This document shows, in pieces, positions 15,474 through 18,961 of a DNA stretch of 18,961 bases; the stretch's first letter is position 1, and the number at the start of each line of letters is the position of its first letter. The notes beneath the pieces were generated by a model, which saw only the letters and a list, made by a program, of their open reading frames with translations, had not been told where the DNA came from and did not search any database. Origin of the DNA: an uncultured Coriobacteriales bacterium (GTDB taxonomy: Bacteria; Actinomycetota; Coriobacteriia; Coriobacteriales; Eggerthellaceae); NCBI GenBank assembly GCA_946892075.1, contig CAMPNZ010000028.1, positions 1-18,961 of the forward strand. Reading direction: 5' to 3'. A program made the position numbers and the translations under genes.

Positions 15474-16498
15474 GTAACAACGAAAATAGAGCGTGGGAAC
15501 GTGCGCATGAGGAACGTGCGCATGAGGAACGTGTTTCCGCAGGTAACGGACACAATGCCGCGTGCGAACGTGGCGACGTGCGTGTGAACGATCCCGCGTG
15601 CGAACGTGGCGTCGTTGCAGGTGATAACGATCCCGCATGCGCTGCGGAGAATGATAGCGTCTTAGATGCTGACCGCTTTATTACCTGTGCAGCTCAGCTT
15701 TCCTACAACGGTGCTCCCTTCCACGGCTTTGCGCGCCAACCGCACCAGTGTAGCGTGCAAGGCAATGTTGAAGCGGCGCTTGCAACGCTGTTTCGCATAC
15801 CTGTTCAAACCGTTTGCGCAGGTAGAACCGATGCCGGCGTTCACGCGCGCAGACAGGTGATAAGTTTTGATATGCCTACCAGCTTTGAAGAGCGCATCCG
15901 CTCGCCTCGTAGTTTATTCGCGCTTAATGCACTTACGCATGATGCGATAGCAATTCACGATATTCAGGTTGTTGAACAGGGGTTTTCAGCACGTTTTGAC
16001 GCCATCGAGCGCACGTATCGCTACCTCATTTACAACGCGGTTGCGCCGTGTGTGCTGATTGCGCCTTTGTGCTGGCATATTACCAAGCCGCTTGACATTG
16101 CAGCCATGCAGCAGGCGGCGCGCTTTTTCATCGGCGAACACGATTACAAAAGCTTTTGCCATGCGCCGTCTGCCGTGGGAAAGCCAACGTGCCGTTTTGT
16201 GCGGTGCGTGAACATCATGCCTGTTGAGGTGTGGGGTTACGCGTGCATTGCCATCGAAGTAGTGGGGAACGCGTTTCTGCATTCGATGGTGCGTACGATG
16301 GTGGGAACGCTTGTGCAGGTAGGGCTTGGAAAGCACCAGCCGCAGTGGGTTGAACAGGTGCTTTGCGCCCGCGATAGGCGTGCGGCGGGGCCGTGCGCTC
16401 CGGCGTGCGGGCTTACGTTTTGGGATGTTCGCTATGCGTCGGTTTCTTTTGAACAGGAACAACAGCAGCTTGGCGCTGTGTGGGGAGGACGCTCGTGA
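15470..16498 (+). CDS. truA: tRNA pseudouridine synthase A with an N-terminal extension
   Basis: TruA converts uridines 38-40 of the tRNA anticodon arm to pseudouridine. The enzyme domain begins near residue 70 (FITCAAQLSYNGAPFHGFARQP), and the catalytic aspartate is D121 in AGRTDAGVHA, equivalent to E. coli D60. The C-terminal GLTFWDVRY stretch is typical. The total of 342 residues exceeds the usual 250-270 because residues 1-65 are a polar extension with repeats: AHEER twice and NDPAC twice. The GTG start at 15470 overlaps the dnaE TGA, with GGAG nine bases upstream. No better in-frame start is visible before residue 66, so the extension is probably translated. The stop overlaps the next ATG (TGATG), completing a three-gene overlapping operon. 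Confidence 0.93.
   Translation: MSNNENRAWERAHEERAHEERVSAGNGHNAACERGDVRVNDPACERGVVAGDNDPACAAENDSVLDADRFITCAAQLSYNGAPFHGFARQPHQCSVQGNVEAALATLFRIPVQTVCAGRTDAGVHARRQVISFDMPTSFEERIRSPRSLFALNALTHDAIAIHDIQVVEQGFSARFDAIERTYRYLIYNAVAPCVLIAPLCWHITKPLDIAAMQQAARFFIGEHDYKSFCHAPSAVGKPTCRFVRCVNIMPVEVWGYACIAIEVVGNAFLHSMVRTMVGTLVQVGLGKHQPQWVEQVLCARDRRAAGPCAPACGLTFWDVRYASVSFEQEQQQLGAVWGGRS
15496..15533 (+). repeat. 15-bp tandem repeat at the 5' end of truA
   Basis: GGAACGTGCGCATGA occurs at 15496-15510 and 15511-15525, followed by a partial third copy (GGAACGTG at 15526-15533). It encodes the repeated ERAHE residues of the N-terminal extension. A second duplicated word, GATCCCGC(G/A)TGC, occurs at about 15590 and 15629 and encodes DPAC. 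Confidence 0.85.
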
Positions 16499-17007
16499 TG
16501 AAGAAAGACGTTCGACAAACTCCCATTTCTTGCAAGCCCACCTCCGCACCGTCACAGTCGCAGGTCACGGGCTTAAACGCGCACGGGAACATATTAAACG
16601 GGAACGGGAACAAGCGCGTTGCACGACCAAACGCGTCAAACTCTGCTTCCGTACAAGCGCCCGGGAACGCATCAAGCGTTGCGCCAGCACAGTCGCAGGT
16701 CACGGGCCTAAACGACGCGTCTGCATCTTCCGCTAGCGCCTCTACCGCGCCCCACGCTCCGTCACGTTCCCAAATCGCGTCGCCCCACGCCACGCAGCCC
16801 GAAAACTCCACGTCACGTTCCCAAACCGCGTCGCCCCACGCCGCGCAGCCTGCCCATGCCCCGCAGCCCGGCAACTCCACGCAGCCTTCACAACCAGCCG
16901 CCGTTGGCACCTTCACCTGTCTGTACGAAAGCAAAGACAAAAAATACTGCCTTTTCGCAGATGAAAACGGACATTTGACAAGCGTGAAGGCACACCGCCT
17001 TTCATAG
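16498..17007 (+). CDS. Unrecognised small protein: low-complexity N-terminus with a compact C-terminal tail
   Basis: The product has 169 residues. Residues about 14-135 are rich in Ser, Ala, Pro, Gln and Asn and built from repeats: SQSQVTGLN twice, and SRSQIASPHATQP/SRSQTASPHAAQP. Only the last 34 residues (VGTFTCLYESKDKKYCLFADENGHLTSVKAHRLS region) look like a folded unit, with two cysteines. I have an impression that similar short tails occur in other Coriobacteriia, but this is not verified. No signal peptide or membrane segment is seen. The ATG at 16498 is chosen because it overlaps the truA TGA and GGGAGGA lies about eight bases upstream; GTG at 16495 or 16480 is possible. Coupling to dnaE-truA suggests a housekeeping link, but no function can be assigned. 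Confidence 0.7.
   Translation: MKKDVRQTPISCKPTSAPSQSQVTGLNAHGNILNGNGNKRVARPNASNSASVQAPGNASSVAPAQSQVTGLNDASASSASASTAPHAPSRSQIASPHATQPENSTSRSQTASPHAAQPAHAPQPGNSTQPSQPAAVGTFTCLYESKDKKYCLFADENGHLTSVKAHRLS
16553..16714 (+). repeat. 27-bp direct repeat in the gene after truA
   Basis: Copies at 16553-16579 and 16688-16714 match at 26 of 27 positions and share CACAGTCGCAGGTCACGGGC. Both are in frame and encode SQSQVTGLN. Confidence 0.85.
16762..16851 (+). repeat. 39-bp direct repeat in the gene after truA
   Basis: Copies at 16762-16800 and 16813-16851 match at 36 of 39 positions, with a 51-base period. Both begin TCACGTTCCCAAA and contain the complement of the GGTTTGGGAACG motif seen at 7115-7159. 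Confidence 0.85.
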
Positions 17008-17016
17008 TTTTGTTTC
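16986..17016 (+). terminator. Weak candidate terminator of the dnaE-truA operon
   Basis: AAGGC (16987-16991) and GCCTT (16997-17001) form a short stem around the loop ACACC, spanning the end of the coding region, with TTTTGTTT a few bases on (17008-17015). The stem is short and the T-rich run is offset, so support is limited. A second inverted repeat, TTGTAG/CTACAA, lies at 17029-17048. Confidence 0.3.
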
Positions 17017-17088
17017 TAATTCGTTAACTTGTAGTGTTTCTTCTACAAATCTGCAATAAATTCTCGTGCTTTTTGCCGCAATACTAGG

Positions 17089-17094
17089 TATAAT
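17089..17094 (+). promoter_or_regulatory. Candidate -10 box of the symporter gene
   Basis: A perfect TATAAT is present within an AT-rich patch, with no clear -35 at a normal distance. Transcription from here would give a leader of about 135 bases. Confidence 0.4.
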
Positions 17095-17145
17095 GTGCGA
17101 AATTGTTCATCGATCTTTGTTACGCATTTACAATTTAGCGCCTTG

Positions 17146-17233
17146 AAGAGGGCATAGCAGCCTCTTTGGGTGCGCTACATCTTTTTCGATGGTGTAAATA
17201 CACGAACAGAGACCAAGAGAAAGAAGGGCTCTT
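17146..17233 (+). promoter_or_regulatory. Leader with alternating complementary segments before the symporter gene
   Basis: Four short segments alternate: AAGAGG (17146-17151), CCTCTT (17161-17166), AAGAG (17215-17219) and CTCTT (17229-17233). The first pair and the last pair can each form a hairpin, or the second and third can pair. The last hairpin would hold the AAGGG ribosome binding site in its loop directly before the ATG. The stems are only five to six bases, so this may be chance. Confidence 0.3.
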
Positions 17234-18616
17234 ATGTCAAGTAGTACAAAAGAACGCTCCTCCTGGTCGGGGAAGTGGGCGTTCATCTTAGCAGGCGCCG
17301 CATCTGCGGTTGGCCTGGGGAACATGTGGCGATTCCCGTACTTAGCTGCGAAATACGGTGGCGGTACCTTTATTCTTACCTACCTCATTTTAGTATTTAC
17401 TTTTGGTGTAACCCTTCTTCTTCTTGAGTGCGCACTCGGCCGTCGCACGGGACTATCTGCTATTGGTGCTTTCCGCCATTTCGGAAAGAAATTTGCGTTC
17501 ATTGGCGTTCTTGCGTCGGCGGTGCCGTTCATTATTGCGCCCTATTACAGCATTATTGGTGGCTGGGTAACAAAATATACCTTTGCGTACCTGATGAATG
17601 GACCTGCAGCGCTGGCTGATGGCGGTAAATTCTTCACGAGCTTTATCGCATCGCCTGTTGAGAGCTTTGTGTGGATGGCAGTCTTCATGATTGTGGTGTT
17701 CATCATCGTTGGCTTAGGCGTTGATGGCGGCATCGAGCGTGCGAACCTGGTTATGATGCCGGCGCTTATCGTAATGGCTGTTGCACTGGTGGTGTACATT
17801 GTGTCAATGCCAGGTGCTATGAGCGGTGTTGCCTATTACCTGATTCCTGACGTAGCGAAATTCTCGCCCGAGCTGTTCGTAAGCGCGCTGGGCCAGATGT
17901 TTTACAGCTTGTCGCTGGCAATGGGCATCATGATTACCTACGGTAGCTATTTAGACAAGAAATCCAGCTTACCTCATTCGGTTGCCAACATTGGTATGTT
18001 CGACTTGGGCGTATCAATTTTAGCTGGTTTAATGATTGTTCCCGCCGCGTTTGTGGCTATGGGTTCTGGTGAAGCAGTTGCGGCAAAATCGGGTCCGTCT
18101 TTGATGTTTATAACACTGCCAAAAGTGTTTGTAAGCATGGGACCACAAGTTGCAACCGTTATCGGTTTCCTGTTCTTCCTGTTGGTAGCGTTTGCTGCTA
18201 TCACAAGTGCAATGTCGCTGATAGAAACCATGACGTCAATCATCATGGACGGAAAAGGCTACTCGCGCAAAAAGGCGTTCACCATCACGTGTGTATTTAC
18301 GTTTGTGATGGGTATCTTCATCAATCTGGGCTTTAACGGACTGTCTTTCTTCCAGCCATTAGGCAAAGGCTCGACAATCTTAGACTTGTTCGATTTTGTG
18401 TCTAACTCGGTGTTAATGCCTATTGTTGCTGTGCTGACCTTAGTGTTTGTTGGTTGGATTGTGAAGCCTAAGACGCTGATTGAAGAAATTGAAGTGTCGG
18501 CGCCCTTCAAGCTGCAAGCTGCGTGGAGCGTAATGGTGAAATACATTGCTCCTGTACTGGTAATCGTGATTATGGTTGCCTATGTGGGCGCGCAGTTCGG
18601 CGTGTTTAAGTTCTAG
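17234..18616 (+). CDS. Sodium:neurotransmitter symporter family (SNF/NSS) transporter
   Basis: This is a sodium-coupled uptake transporter with the LeuT fold, probably for an amino acid. The product has 460 residues and about 11-12 hydrophobic helices, close to bacterial Tyt1/MhsT-type members. The unwound helix 1 motif GAASAVGLGNMWRFPY lies at 21-36, GGGTF at 42-46, YYSIIGGW at 104-111, helix 6 FYSLSLAMGIMITYGSYL at 223-240, and the helix 8 sodium-site pair T324-S325 in AITSAMSLIE. The first 15 residues are polar and cytoplasmic. GAAGGG lies five bases before the ATG. It is transcribed alone, with a likely terminator about 130 bases downstream. The substrate is not decided by sequence; hydrophobic or aromatic amino acids are plausible from family precedent. 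Confidence 0.92.
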   Translation: MSSSTKERSSWSGKWAFILAGAASAVGLGNMWRFPYLAAKYGGGTFILTYLILVFTFGVTLLLLECALGRRTGLSAIGAFRHFGKKFAFIGVLASAVPFIIAPYYSIIGGWVTKYTFAYLMNGPAALADGGKFFTSFIASPVESFVWMAVFMIVVFIIVGLGVDGGIERANLVMMPALIVMAVALVVYIVSMPGAMSGVAYYLIPDVAKFSPELFVSALGQMFYSLSLAMGIMITYGSYLDKKSSLPHSVANIGMFDLGVSILAGLMIVPAAFVAMGSGEAVAAKSGPSLMFITLPKVFVSMGPQVATVIGFLFFLLVAFAAITSAMSLIETMTSIIMDGKGYSRKKAFTITCVFTFVMGIFINLGFNGLSFFQPLGKGSTILDLFDFVSNSVLMPIVAVLTLVFVGWIVKPKTLIEEIEVSAPFKLQAAWSVMVKYIAPVLVIVIMVAYVGAQFGVFKF

Positions 18617-18961
18617 AACGCGTTCGAGTTTTGCTAGCGCTGTATAAGATGTATTTACAGGAAATGATACAAAGTTTGGCGACTGTTGCCTAGAAGAACA
18701 CGGTAAATAAGGGCTTATTGTAGGCTTGTAAATTAGAATAACGTGAATGAAAGTCCGGCGTGAACTTACGCTGGACTTTTCCTTTTTTGGGTGCTGTTTG
18801 CTTTTAGAGGTATGTGCTATTGAGGTAAGGATGCTGTAATACTATACATAGATTTAATGAAAATAGAGGGGTAAACAACGAATATAGAATATGTAAATGC
18901 TAGTAAATTTAGAATTTATTTTGTATAATCAGCGTATTAAAAGTTACGTATAAAAGGTTGA
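18617..18961. other. Non-coding 3' end of the window
   Basis: No gene is supported. The region contains a 10-base palindrome GAACGCGTTC (18617-18626) directly after the symporter stop, a small inverted repeat AATAAG/CTTATT (18706-18719), the terminator at 18750-18787, and a strongly AT-rich tail from about 18830. The tail includes TATAAT at 18924-18929, which could be a promoter for a gene beyond the window. Confidence 0.6.
18750..18787 (+). terminator. Rho-independent terminator after the symporter gene
   Basis: AAAGTCCGGCGT (18750-18761) pairs with ACGCTGGACTTT (18768-18779), a 12-base stem with one G-T pair and a 6-base loop (GAACTT). It is followed by T-rich sequence with runs of four and six T (18777-18788). 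The A-run on the left side means it could also work weakly in the other direction. Confidence 0.85.

Overview
The window reads as a stretch of the chromosome of an anaerobic actinobacterium of class Coriobacteriia, probably Eggerthellaceae-like. This is inferred from protein style: a group 4a hydrogenase operon, a secreted GH25 lysozyme with ricin-type trefoil repeats, a BspA-type leucine-rich repeat protein, and a dnaE-truA-small protein cluster, at roughly half GC. The genus cannot be fixed from sequence alone; a lower-GC member such as Cryptobacterium is only a guess.

Positions 1-7096 hold a formate-metabolism block, all on the + strand. It runs: the 3' end of a HyfF-like membrane subunit, HyfG/HycE (large subunit, NuoC-NuoD type fusion), HyfH/HycF (ferredoxin subunit), HyfI/HycG (small subunit), HycH/HyfJ (maturation), HycI (endopeptidase of the large subunit), FocA (formate channel) and a CLC-type anion channel/antiporter. 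The first six genes are separated by at most about 11 bases or overlap, so they look translationally coupled. Together they would import or export formate, oxidise it with an upstream formate dehydrogenase that is not in the window, and release H2 at a proton- or sodium-translocating membrane module.

Positions 7097-11471 are accessory in character. A 509-base gap with GC-rich hairpins precedes a secreted 810-residue GH25 muramidase with three trefoil domains. A repeat-rich gap then separates it from a convergent, apparently cytoplasmic BspA-type LRR protein.

Positions 11472-17007 carry dnaE, truA and a small unrecognised gene in an overlapping + strand operon. The window closes with a sodium:neurotransmitter-symporter family transporter and a clear rho-independent terminator.

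The most unusual property is that four conserved-type genes (hycI, dnaE, truA and the small gene after truA) carry long low-complexity segments built from short tandem DNA repeats. The largest are two inserts inside the PHP domain of DnaE, whose metal-binding residues are largely lost. I found no CRISPR array, tRNA, rRNA, transposase or phage gene.
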